Assembly (NCBI GenBank): GCA_963575745.1
Contig: CAUYUJ010006524.1
Span: 182,001 to 246,000 of the forward strand
DNA: 64,000 bases
Direction: 5' to 3'
Origin: Prorocentrum cordatum
Taxonomy: Eukaryota > Sar > Dinophyceae > Prorocentrales > Prorocentraceae
The position numbers were made by a program, and so were the translations under genes. This document shows positions 42,626 through 53,478 of this stretch, in pieces (within the stretch, counting starts at the first letter, position 1; each line of letters opens with the position of its first letter). The notes beneath the pieces are model-generated. The model did no database searches. It saw nothing but the letters and a program-made list of their open reading frames with translations, and was not told the origin of the DNA.

Positions 42626-44379
42626 GGTAGGGTTCGCATGTGGCCTCCTAGAAGGCCTTAGGGCCGGTGCCGCTGACCTGAAGGGGGAGCCCGAGGCGGC
42701 AGGGCCAATATAATTATCTGATCGCCATTTTTTGATGGGTCTGGTGCGGGGGTCCTTCACGTGCGTCCAGAAGATGCCTCGACGACCAACAACTGCATCG
42801 GCATAAACGTTCCGAGGTCCGCGCCGGGCTCGCCTGCGTTCGGGGTGCGGATGGCGCCCGGGGGCGGCGCCGAAGTTGCCTGCAAAGGAGCTCTGCGCAG
42901 ACCTCCGCAAGCGTGTGTTTGCAGCCAGCTCGTATAGTGAAGATGCGCGGTAAGGATGCAAAGGATGGGAGGCCCGTGCCGAAGCTCTTCGGGCTGGGCC
43001 AGCTATCGAAAGTGGCTGCGTGGGGACCGAAGATGGCCGAAGTGGCAAGGATGCAAGGGTACCTTTTGGGAAGCCGAGAGTCCTTACGATCCTGGTTGGC
43101 TGTAAGATGTTTTCCGTTCTTCTAACAGCTGGGGTCTGGTTCCAAGACAATCGGAGGTTGGTAGACCTCCTACCCTGACACTTCGATTAGCGAATTTCCC
43201 GTTTTCTGTTCGCGAGAGGGCGTCGCGGCCGTCGTTTTTGCTGGCCCAGGTCCGTCGGTTTCGGTCCTGGGCCGTTTCCACGCAATGGTGGTTTGCCACA
43301 GGGAGGCTGGTCCACCGCCGAGACAGATCGGCAGAAACGTAACTTTTCGGAGGCCCGCGCTGATTGCCCACGAGACCGACACCGATCTGGCTGGGGGCTG
43401 TTCCCCCTCACCTCCGACTATCATGTTTACTTTGATGTCTCATCATGATTATGTTTCCTCCTCCTCCCGCATCATCTCTTGCCACTTCCTCCTGCGTATC
43501 GAGTCCGTCTACTCAATTTTTGCTTGTTCCAGGCTGCTGAGCGCATCGCTGCACACTGGGTGACTCTCTGAGCAGCAGCCGCGCACTGCAACTGGTGTGT
43601 CGTCCAGGCATACTTCCGACTTGCTGGGTTGTTCCTCCCTTCTTGTTTCAACCTGAGCCAGGCCAGTTCCCCTTCAGTCGTTCATGCTCTGACCACCTCA
43701 TCATGGGCTCGTTCCAGCCCCGTCCAACATTTCCAGCCCTGGCCACCTCCACGTTTTCCAGAATTTCCGACTTCAGCTTTTTCCAGGTCTTCTGTGAGTT
43801 CATTATGGGTTGCTTTTGGGCTTCTTGATGTGAGTACATGACTTCGGACGCCTCGTCGCCCCATGCAGGGCCAGCTGAGATCTCTGGGGCTGGAGTCCCT
43901 CAGACGGCTACAGCACGAAGGTACACCCAATGATAGTGTTCCTCCATCCTCTCCTCGAAGTTTACTCCTTGGGGGGTGAGGCTTCGTATGTGTCCCAGCC
44001 CTCTTGTGTTGGGCACTCGCTTTGAAAACCATTTTCCTAATTCCTCAGTGCATAGCACTCTTTTGTATAGAGAACTGCAGCTCCTCCTCTTATGATGTTC
44101 CAGCCAACTTTAGCCTTGACCACCAGAAAGAATTTCGAACACCAAAAAAGTACCGAAACTCGAGAGTTTCCACGTGTCGGGCCCTGGGAGACACTCGTCC
44201 GATACTGCTTCGACACTTCTCCGGGCGCTCGAACTTATTTCATGGATTACGATGGGAGCAACATGATCCTCCTCTCCAATCCTCTACCGCCTCCTCCCCT
44301 CCTCCTGCCTCCTACCTCCTACTTTGCCTGCTGGCTCGCTCCCTTGGTGATCCCTTCCTGACTGCGCAAGTGCCGCCAA
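42626..44379. other. No recognisable gene
   Basis: Scattered open frames on both strands. A stretch at 44,165-44,275 (plus) reads RVGPWETLVRYCFDTSPGAR and is protein-like but isolated. Nothing else is supported. Confidence 0.3.
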
Positions 44380-45540
44380 TTTCCGTTGGCTCTTGGGAGG
44401 TCCAGCGGAGTGAGGTCCTGCGCGCACCCATACAGGACCCCCCCCTGTGGGCGCACCAAGCTGTGCAAATGTCGCCGCTTTCGTGAGCTCCTGAAAATTG
44501 TAACGGAGCGACGTCCAACGCCGATCTAAACGGGACCTTCCCTCCCTGGGCGCAGCCGATTTGGTGATATCCTTAGAGGTCCAGCAGATCGTCGTCCTCT
44601 CCCGCCTCTTCCCGTCCTCATGCCTCCTACCTGCAATCTGCCTCCTCCAAGCCTGCTGCCATTGCCGACGGCGTAACTGTCGCCAAACGTGCCCCCCCCC
44701 CATCCCCGCCCTCCGCGTTGCCAATTGAGCCGCGGTCGCCACTTTCGTGTTTTCGTGTGTGGTCCGGCGGGGTGACATCCTACGTGGATGCAGATTCGAC
44801 TTCTCTTTGCAGGACGCTGCCAACTGTTCAACCGTCGCCGTTCTCGCGAGCTCCTGGGGAGTCCAGCGGCGTGACGTCCTACGCGGATCCGAAGTGGACC
44901 TCTCCCTCCCTGTGCGCAGCCATCTGCGTAATTGACGCCGCGCTCTTGACTTCCTGTGAGGTCAGCGGAGTGACGTCCAAAGCGGATCTAAACGGAACCT
45001 CCCCTCACGGGGCGTTGCCAATTGCGCGACTGTCGCAACCTTCATGAGATCTTGAGGGATCTGGCGGAGAGAGGTCACACGGATCCAAACCAGCGGTCTT
45101 TTTCTTTTGGCGTTGCCAATTTGCGGCGTTGCCAACTGCGCAGTTGGCACCACTTCTGTGAGCTTCCGGGAGGGCCGTCGGAGTTGCGCCCTGCCTGAAT
45201 CCAAACGGGATTTCCCCCTCCGCGGGCGCTGTTCTAGAGCTCGGACCTCTTTATTTTATTGTTCGTCGTTCATTCGTCGTTCGTCTTCCCCCCCTTCCGC
45301 GGAAGGAAACTCCTGGAGGAAGGAGGCGAAAGCCTCGTGTCCCTCGCAGCTCCTTGGTGCAAGAGCCAGGGCACGCGTGCCACTTGTCGCCACGTTCCTG
45401 TTTTGCATATGGGAGGCCCAGGGTGACGTCCTACGCGGGTACTGACGGGACCTCCCCGTCCCTGGGCGCCGCCAACCGCGCAACAGCCGCAATTGTCGCG
45501 AGCTTCTGGGCGGCTTCAGCGCAGCAACTTCCTACGAGAC
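44380..45540 (-). repeat. 99 bp satellite with 33-codon periodicity
   Basis: A GTGACGTCCTACGCGGAT-type block recurs at about 44,411, 44,510, 44,774, 44,873, 44,972, 45,073, 45,177 and 45,425; adjacent units are 98-104 bp apart. Because 99 is divisible by three, the minus strand reads a repeated peptide (LMKVATVAQLATPREG, DPLWTSLR and variants) over several units. It may be a decayed repeat-protein region or simply a satellite. Confidence 0.8.
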
Positions 45541-45608
45541 TGTCTTTTATCGTCGGGCGTGGGCAGGCCCACACGTTGGCTTCTTCCAGGATCCCCATCG
45601 GTCGTCCA

Positions 45609-45773
45609 AAGCAGGTATTTTTGGATCCCCAGAACCCAATGTACTTCAAGCGCCTTCCTACTTCAAGGATCGATATGCTTTTGCTGCGTGTTGTTGCTCT
45701 CAGGGCGGGCCCGAACCCAATCTGCTCTATCCGCCTTCCCACTTCATGTTTCTACCTGCTTCTTCCGACCGAT
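45609..45773 (+). repeat. Family G dispersed repeat, copy 2
   Basis: AGGTATTTTTGGATCCCCAG, then CTTCAAGGATCGATATGC, then CCGCCTTCCCACTTCATG. It matches 23,092-23,258 throughout, including the internal duplication. Confidence 0.75.
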
Positions 45774-45923
45774 GGGTAGGGGTAATGTCGGCAGAGGGGC
45801 CCCCACCCATGGTGGGTTTGGTCTTCGCCCGCGGCGTCATAAGCTTGGACGGTGTGGATTAAGGCAGCGTGTGCCTCATGCGTTGTGGTTTCCGGCCGCG
45901 GGCGCCCGACGACTCGGCTTAAG

Positions 45924-46073
45924 TCGGGCCTGTCCCTCTACAGGAGGAATGTTCAAACTAGGAAAAAATAGTATGGGGACGATTTGTTGTGCATATATTT
46001 TTCGGGGGGGGGGGGGGGCAATTTTTGAGTTTATTTGTCCTCCAAAATCAGCCTGTAGGAGGACATGCCCGAC
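45924..46073. mobile_element. Family D inverted-repeat element, copy 4
   Basis: The left end TCGGGCCTGTCCCTCTACAG and right end CTGTAGGAGGACATGCCCGA are near-perfect inverse complements. The interior has GGGGACGATTTGTTGTGCAT and a G-run. GCTTAAG lies just outside the left end. No certain target duplication. Confidence 0.85.
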
Positions 46074-46869
46074 CGAAGGCTAGGCAGTCGCGCGCCTTTC
46101 GCGCAGCCGCTTGTCCTTAGACCATGTGCTGTTCTCTTCTAGAAGGCCCACGCGCGGGAGAAGCCGCGGCCGCGGCGCAGCAGCAGTGCATACAGCACAG
46201 GCAAGAGCAGCCGATGGCGCCCCGCAGCCCAGCATCAGTTCTATGAGTTGTAGTCCTCGGAGTGGGCTAGCCCACGCACGCATATCAGTTTTAGTGGTTC
46301 AAGCGTTGCCATTGCGGGCCAATGATGAGCCCTTCTCTGAGTGGACGCACCGGAAGTGCTACGAGTCCAAGGGCAGTTCGCACTGAAAGTTTCGGTGGTG
46401 GCCCCTGAACGATCCACGATGCGTTGGGTTCACGTTTGGGTGGTTGAAGCGCAGGGCGCTAAGGAGCCTTCCGACATGTTGGTGGACTCTCGCAGATAGG
46501 GCATCCAATGATGATGACATGTTGCGCGCAGGTTTGCTCAGTGGACCCGTTTTGGGCTTGAACCACACGATGGAGGGAGGAGGGGGCGAGAAGCGGAGGG
46601 TGAGGATGGGCGAGAGGGATATGAAACGTGATAGGGTGCAGGGTTTCGGTATTCCCCTTCGTCGTCCTCTTCCCTTTCATTTTCCCGCCGACATCCTCGT
46701 CATTTTCTTGCTTGTGCTCACTCCCCTCGTCTATCGTACCTGTTCTTCTGAAAAAGCAACTGCGCAGGGCTGTTGTCTGCCCCGTCGGCCCTGCCAGCGA
46801 GCCTCGAGAACGGCCTCGAAGCTTACATAAACATACAGCATGTGTGTTCGTCGGGATCTTGTGTGTCCT
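46074..46869. other. No recognisable gene
   Basis: Open frames without a recognised domain. Confidence 0.3.
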
Positions 46870-47280
46870 CATCATCCTCATCATCCAGCTCCCGCAGACA
46901 TCTCAGCACCCGATCTCCATACTACTCGTAAGTGTTCTCATCGCCATCATCGTTACCAACACCACTAGCATAGCCATGATCGTCGTCATAATGGCATCGT
47001 GATTATCGTCGTCGTCATCGTCTTCGCCGTCCAGTGGCAGCATCGTCATAAACATCATCCTCGTCACCACGACCTTCATCACAGTGCGAGCATCGTCATC
47101 GCCATCATCGTCACCAGCACCCCCAGATCACCACCTTTGTCGCAGTCATCATCGCCATCGTCGCCGTCACCACCGTAGTCATCGCCAGCATCACCGCCAC
47201 AGCAACCACACTCCACCATCATCGTTGGCATCGCCGTCGCCGTCATCACTGATATGACATCGTCATCCTCATCATGACAT
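46870..47280. repeat. Degenerate ATC/GTC repeat
   Basis: CATCATCGTCACC, CATCGTCATC and similar units run for about 400 bp, resembling those at 15.9-16.2 and 16.8-16.9 kb. Confidence 0.8.
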
Positions 47281-47742
47281 GCTTCACCATCGTTACCACC
47301 CCCTCTACATACTCATACTACACATGTTTAGCGCATGTTCTGTCCATAGTCTTTCCCGCCTCTTCGTCCTCTATCCCGATCCTGATCTTCCCTCGCGTAG
47401 CTAGCCTACCGAATCTAGCCGCACACATCCGCATGGAAAGACACGGGCGCCGTGTTGCGTTTTTTTTTCCACATGTCACCGCCCTGCGCCTGCAGGTAGG
47501 ACACGTTGAAATCCTTGACGGCCGAGGTGACAGCAGCATCAGCAGCCCGCGGTCGAGGAGGGGGAGGCAGGTGGAGGAGAAATGGCAAATGAGGGTTAAA
47601 CCTCACTGGGTGGAGGAGGGCGGGTTGGATGAGGAGGAGGATGACGCCGACGACGACGACGACGGCGACGCGACGAGGGGTCGAGGAGGAGGAGGTGCAC
47701 AGAGAGTCGGAGGAGGGAGGGGACGAGGAGGGGAAGGAACAG
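47281..47742. other. No recognisable gene
   Basis: A GAC/GAGGAGG-rich low-complexity stretch lies at 47,560-47,750. Nothing else. Confidence 0.4.
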
Positions 47743-49691
47743 TCAGAGGAGGAAGTTCTTGAGACATAGCGTGGGTAGGAGGGGCAGGGGGTCAAGGGTG
47801 ACCCACTCGTGGTGTGGGCTCGACTCCTCCTCATCCTGCCTCTCCCACCTCCTTCCACTGGCCTTGACAAGACCTTTGCAAATCGAGGACAGCACCATGA
47901 TGTGGCCAGGGTCGGCCGTCTTGGTCCGCACAGGAGCGGGGCCCTTCGGGAAGTACATTGGCACGGCAAGCATCCCGAATGGGATGTGGACGGCGTCGTT
48001 CATTTTAGTTTTGATGACTTAGCTTTCAGTCCAGACGCGCGACCCTTCGCCGACACTCTCGGCAAACTTCAAGAAGTCCTGAAGGGCGATCCCGTTCGCC
48101 GTGATCGTCTTCACTGAGTGGATCGAGAAAAAAACAGGTAACGGCATGCATTCGTAGCCAATCAGCGGGAACGCAGTTGGCCCGTGGCGGATCGAGTCCG
48201 CACGGCACGTGCACAGCCACGGCCCAAATGGGCCTTTGTTCAAATCCTCCACGTCGTCGCCTATTGTCTTAAACTTGTACTCTGGCAGGTTCTGGCTGAT
48301 GCGGCCGATGCAGCCCAGCCACTTCTCGCCCTTCGCCGTGAAATCATCCAATTGCACAGAAACCTTACTCTTCATGATTTCGCCCACAGCTGCCATGTAG
48401 CCCCTGAATGTCCTGGTACACCTCACTGTCACTGGAAGTCCACACGCCGACTGCCGCAACGTCGAATGCCTCGTCTTGCTTGAAGCCCCCTGGAGGAGGA
48501 GCGGTTTCTGTTTCTTGCTCTTGTTCGTGCCGCTAGACTCGGTTATCGTCTCCCTTTCGGCCTCGCCTCGGGTCGCGTACAGCACTTTCGAGAGGCCGTC
48601 GGCGAGGTGCTTGTCGTACGAGCCTTCGGCCAGCCTTTTCGTGACCTGGACCCTCTTGTTTTAGTGCGTCATGTAGGCCACCGAGCTCTTGCGATTCGCC
48701 TTTGACGTCACGAAGCTCCAGCCGGTGATGTGTGAATGCACAAGCTTCTTCTTCTTTTTCCCGTCAAGCTTGTTCATCTTCGTGCCTAATAAGACGGGGA
48801 TCTTGCAGAAGTCTACATTCTGACTTTCCCTTTCGATTTGGCCCACGTAATTAGAATTACTAAAGTATCTCATTGCACAGCGTCTCTAGGTTCGCGATGA
48901 GCTTGGACGTGGGCATCGTCAAATCAGAGTCCTGGTCGCTGGTTATGCCGTGGCTTGCCGTCCTCAGTTGCTTCACGCATCCTGTCGATGGCTCTTTGAA
49001 GCCCTTCACGGTATGCTTCCCCATCAGGATCCACATCTGCTGGAGCTGCATGAGCTCGACGGGCTCCATCTTGTCGACCTCTGGTGCCGATGGCACAGTG
49101 CGCTCCCGAGTCTGATCATCTATACTCACGCTGAGCTTCAGAGCGTCTTGACCTTCTGGGGGCCAGCCGCCAGCCTTCTTAGAGTCGCTCGCCCTGCTTT
49201 CAGCGGCCTCGGAGACCACATCACACACAGAGCGCGCGGGCGACTGCCCCCGGAGACCGAGGCTTGGCTCTGACAGCCCGCAGCCACCTCTCTCTGACAG
49301 GCCCTGCACCGGGCTCCGGCAGCGTGAACGTTGACGGATCATGAGGCGGCGGCGGCGGTAACGGATCATTTGACGAGGCCGCCTGCGACGCGCTGTTCGC
49401 CGTCTCCACGCTGGATTTCATCAAGAGCCTCTTCCCCTTGGCTTGGAATGTGGTTTGCTTGGTCTCCCAGGTCGTCTCATGCACAGCCTCCTTGTCGATG
49501 GTACCCGTCGATGACCTTGTCCGAGAAATGTCCATGATCTGGACCTTCTGCTCGACGACAGCGCCGTCGGCGCCCCTCGCGTCCAACCGGCCGTTCTGCT
49601 CCTTGTGTTTCTTGAAGAACTCACGCTGACATTGCTCGTCGCTCTTGCGATGCCAGAAGCCCTCGAACGCCATGTACTCAACCAGGCTCAC
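47743..49691 (-). pseudogene. Unrecognised protein-coding region with frameshifts and two in-frame TAA stops
   Basis: The minus strand from 49,691 reads MSLVEYMAFEGFWHRKSDEQ and KVQIMDISRTRSSTGTIDKE. A second frame follows from about 49,370 (PEVDKMEPVELMQLQQMWIL, ending ETLCNEIL at 48,860). A third frame from 48,873 to about 47,800 is continuous except for TAA at 48,661-48,663 and TAA at 48,019-48,021. It includes SQNLPEYKFKTIGDDVEDLN and MNDAVHIPFGMLAVPMYFPK. Composition is that of an ordinary soluble, Lys/Asp-rich protein. I do not recognise it with certainty. The structure fits an intron-poor, decaying copy, perhaps from reverse transcription, but no spliced-leader relic or poly-A tail is seen. 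Confidence 0.6.
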
Positions 49692-50478
49692 CTCGACCTG
49701 ATCGTCGATCCGCTTGTCACTCGTCTTATGTGATCGTCTCCACGATCACGTGAGCAGGCCGATCCAAGAAATCCGCGCGGAGCGCCGACAGTTTTTGCTT
49801 ATGCCGTTTATTATTCTTCTGAAGCTGGCGGCGAGCCCAGGGCAGAAGTGAGAAGGGCCAGGCCTTCTCAGAAGGCTCGTAAGTCGCCCAGCCTTCTGAG
49901 CAGTCGTCACGGCCTTCCCCGAAGACACAGAAGACTTCTCAGAGCGCGCGAGGGCTTCTGAGACGCCCCGCCGCCTTCTGAGGAGGCCTTCTCCTTCTCG
50001 CGTCCCCCCCTCGCTCGCCGCCGACCAAGCCTTGCCGTCCGACTCCCGGCGGCCCATCTCGTGGCCTGCAGGAGACCCCCAAAGCGGTGCCCCCTGCGCG
50101 GAGCCAGACCGTGCGCCCCGCCCCTGGGCGCCGCCAGCCCCCCCCCCCGAGACCGGGGCAAAAACTGACCAGGACAATGGCAAGTCGGGCACGCGGCACC
50201 CTGTCTCGGGAAACTGGAACATATACATTTCCAGTGGCGGGCTCTCTTTCAATCCCAGGACTGTTTGAGGGTCGGGGACGACGTCGGGGTGGTGTGGTGT
50301 ATACTTTTCCTTCATTTTCCAAGGCGAACAACGAAACATGTATACACCAGGATCCCGTATACACCAAGATCCGCGTGCTTGTCCGAATTTCAGTGCAGGG
50401 CTGGAAAAAGCGTCGGTGTATAGAGTTCGGTTCCCCGTTGTCCTTCAAAGTCTGATTTTGGTTTTCCAGTGCAGTTTT
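49692..50478. other. No gene; CCTTCTGAG-type repeats
   Basis: 49,855-50,000 has about eight CCTTCTGAG/GCTTCTGAG motifs. GCCCCGCCGCCTTCTGAGGA also occurs at 59,966, so this is a dispersed sequence. 50,330-50,375 repeats GTATACACCAGGATCC and GTATACACCAAGATCC. Confidence 0.5.
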
Positions 50479-50512
50479 GCTGCTGCTGCTGCTGCTGCTG
50501 CTGCGCTCGGTC
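50479..50512. repeat. CTG microsatellite
   Basis: Eleven GCT units, with a shorter second run at about 50,528-50,542. Confidence 0.9.
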
Positions 50513-51536
50513 GTCCCGTGCATGCTTCTGCTGCTGCTGCAGGATTCAGGTCTCTGTCCGGGCCTATATGGGGAGGTTCTGCAGGCTTTCGTGGCCAGTG
50601 CCCGGGTTTCTTCCGGTAATGCTGCAGTGCAGTGTTTGGTCAGTGTCGCTCTCTTGCCCAGTGCAGTTTTTTGTTCGTGCCGCCGTCGGGAGAAATCGGT
50701 TTCGAGGCATGTTGGATGTCCCGGTCTAGCGCGTCCAGGTTCGAGGGGCCCTGACGCCGCCAGCCGCCAGGCTTGCGCAACCGTGCGGCCCCTTTCGCGA
50801 GCTCCTGGACGGCCGAGCATTTGCGACGTCCCACGCTCTGCAATCGGTTTTGCCTGGCGCGCCCGGCCCAGGTTCCCCGCGGATCTCCCAGAGGGGACGC
50901 GCCAAGTCCACTCGTTCTGGAAGTGCCCTCTGGTAATGCCACCACATTTGTTCAATCCGCAGCCTCAGAAGCCCCGACCGCTTCCCCTGGGCCAGCTTGT
51001 TGTCATGGGTATAGTTTTGTTGGTTCCTGGGCTCGAAGGAGGCCCCTGGAGGCCGAAATCCAGGAAACACGCCAGGATTGAAAAAGTCCGATCGTTGGAG
51101 ATCTGCGTGGGCTCGTACGTCCCCGGTAAGATGTATGTACTTTCTGGCCTTCTGGCGCCATCGAGGCATGTCGACGCCTCGGGGACTTTCGGCTTTCGGT
51201 GACCTCCAGAAAGATGCACGCGGACCTCTGGAGGCCGCCTCCTCCTCCTCTCCCTTCTCCTCCTCGGCCACTCTCCACCTCTTTACCTCGACCCCCTCCG
51301 AGTCATCTGCCAGGTCATGCTGGCTAAGGTCCCATCCAAAGCTTATGACAGTTTTGCCCTTCCAGCCATCCCAGCAGGGACACGCTCGGGGAGAAGGAAG
51401 TCCAGCATGGGGCGCATCTCCCTCATCGAGAGCAGCATGAAGAACCTGACGACGACCCAGAAGCGAAACTCTTCGAGCATATGGATGCGAGACAAAGACC
51501 ACAAGAACAGGCATCAGGGGCAAGTGAAAGTGTGTA
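50513..51536. other. Ambiguous coding potential, unassigned
   Basis: 51,200-51,480 has protein-like frames on both strands (plus: SLIESSMKNLTTTQKRNSSS; minus: WKGKTVISFGWDLSQHDLAD). They cannot both be right, and no splice or domain evidence decides. Confidence 0.3.
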
Positions 51537-51690
51537 AGTGTGTGTGGTGTGTGTGTGTGTTTGTGTGTTTGTTTGTTTGTTTGTTTGCTTGCTTGTTTGC
51601 TTGTTTAGTTGTTTGTTTGTGTTTGTTTGTTTGTTTGTTTGTTTGTTTGTTTGTGTGTTTGTTTGTTTGTTTATGTGTGTGAGTGTGAGT
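51537..51690. repeat. GTTT microsatellite
   Basis: GTGT passing into GTTT/GTTTGCTT units for about 150 bp, with GAGT and GTTC variants at the right edge. Confidence 0.95.
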
Positions 51691-52162
51691 TCGTTCGTTC
51701 CCCCGCCTAGTGCGGGACGCCGTATCTTCTCACCTTCTCAGCCCAAGCCGCGCGCCAAGGCAAACCAACAATGCAGGCGGCGGTGGGTGAGGGGGAAGTA
51801 CGCGGGCGGGGCACGGTCCGCAGTGCAGCCGCCCAACACCGAAAAACACAACCCGCACGCTGCTCTTGGAAGCACTCAACCGCCAGGACCAGCCCAATCC
51901 CCGCACTGGTGGGCCCAGCCTTTGCACAAGCACACGCGACGCAAGACAACCACGGTGCTGCAGGCCAGACGCTACCTGCAGCTCGTGCTGTGTGCGCGCT
52001 GTCTCGGCGAGGGTGGGTGTCAGTCGGTTCTGGGTGGCGTGATGGGGCGCACCTGCACCGCGCGCCTCCGCCCAAGGCTCACGTAGCATGTGGGAACGCG
52101 GGTGGGTGAGAGAGCGTGTTTGAGCCACGCGTGCGCGCGTGTGTAAAAGGGGGAGGTGGGCA
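51691..52162. other. No recognisable gene
   Basis: No feature could be supported. Confidence 0.3.
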
Positions 52163-52340
52163 AGGGGGGCCACGAAGAGGGCAGGAAGCAGGGCCAGAGT
52201 GGAGAAGCGGAGAGGAGGCAGAAGGCCAGGCAGGAGGCGGAGGAAGCGGGGGAGGGGAGGGAGAACGGGGAGGATAGCGAGGGGGGCCACGAAGAGGGCA
52301 GGAAGCAGGGGCAGAGAGGAAAAGCGGAACGGGGACACAG
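52163..52340. repeat. Duplicated block, period about 117 bp
   Basis: GGGGGGCCACGAAGAGGGCA, then GGAAGCAGGG and AAGCGGA, occurs at 52,164 and 52,281. The DNA between is AGG-rich. Confidence 0.8.
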
Positions 52341-53478
52341 GAGGAGGCAGGAGGCAGCACGGCGCCACTCCACACAGCGCAACACATCACATCCCTCGTC
52401 GGGTGTATGCTTGTGGGAGGGCGCAATTTTCTCACTCGGTTCAACGACGTATGCTCTCTCGAGCGGGTTCGGAGAAGGGATCTCCCGCCGGCCCTGGCAT
52501 AACGAACGTGGCCTGCCCCCTTCGGTGTGCACGCGCCAAATGCACGCCGGGCGAGTAGACATGTATGGCTTCACTTATGCAAAGTTCTGCCAGAAAGAAC
52601 TGAACGAGATGCGGTTTCACAATACAAGTTCCACCGGGAAGAACTAAACAGATTAAGGTTCCCCCCCTGGGCGCTAAGAGCGAGCCAGGGAGCGCAAAGT
52701 TAGCACGATCATGTAGAGAGACATGCGTCATTGTGGGACGGAGCTTGCCCCCATGCATGCATGAGTAGCCACAGCAGCGGTACCAGCATCGGCCGCGCGG
52801 CGGGGACAGGTGAACCCAGGTGCTAGTACAACCGGAGGGGGGGGGGGCAGAGGAGGAGGGAGAGGGGGGAGCCTGCACGCGCGGTCGGAAACAGGCACTC
52901 CGCCCCGGCACCCGCACTAAAGGTAGGCGGCGGTTGACTGGGCAATAATGGCACACCATCGGCTATATCAGCTATCGCCGAGCGGGCGCCACGGGCAGAC
53001 ATGGGAGCGCGGGCCAGGAGCGGCTCCTGAGAGGGGAGCCGCCCCATGTCCCAGGCGGCCGAACACCTGCCAGCACGCCCTGGCCGTGCAGTACCAATGG
53101 AATGCCCGGGCGACCACGCACCCTGGACCTCCCAGAGAAGGGGGAAACGGAGGGGGGAGGAGAGGCGGAGGACGGAGGAAGAGAGGGGAAGATGGCGACT
53201 GCCCGCTCATGTCGAGCGCTCGGGGCCTCCACGGCCGCGGAAAGGACCTGCCGGCGAGGATCGACCGATCGGCACCACGGCCACGGAACGAAAAGCAAGG
53301 CGCAGAAAACACCGATGTATTTCAAGCCACCTTTTCGCCCCCAAAGGGTAGCTTGAAATGCCAGCCGCTTGAGACCGCCATGGAGGCAGGAGGAAAAGGA
53401 AAGAGGAGAGGGGAGGGCAGGGGGGGGACAGCGAGGCCTGCGGCGACAGCGCTACTGCCTCAACCATGCGGGGGCACT
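52341..53478. other. No recognisable gene
   Basis: A short duplication (AGTTCTGCCAGAAAGAACTG and AGTTCCACCGGGAAGAACTA, about 52,582 and 52,627) and a G-run (52,836) are the only structures seen. GATGTATTTCAAGCCACCTT at 53,313 faintly resembles family G. Confidence 0.35.

Noticed and set aside
46111-46386. Small plus-strand gene after family D copy 4
   Set aside because: Open frame only; no splice signals, domain or consistent codon bias.
51317-51523. Plus-strand exon or minus-strand exon
   Set aside because: Both strands and more than one frame look protein-like, so no frame can be chosen from the sequence.
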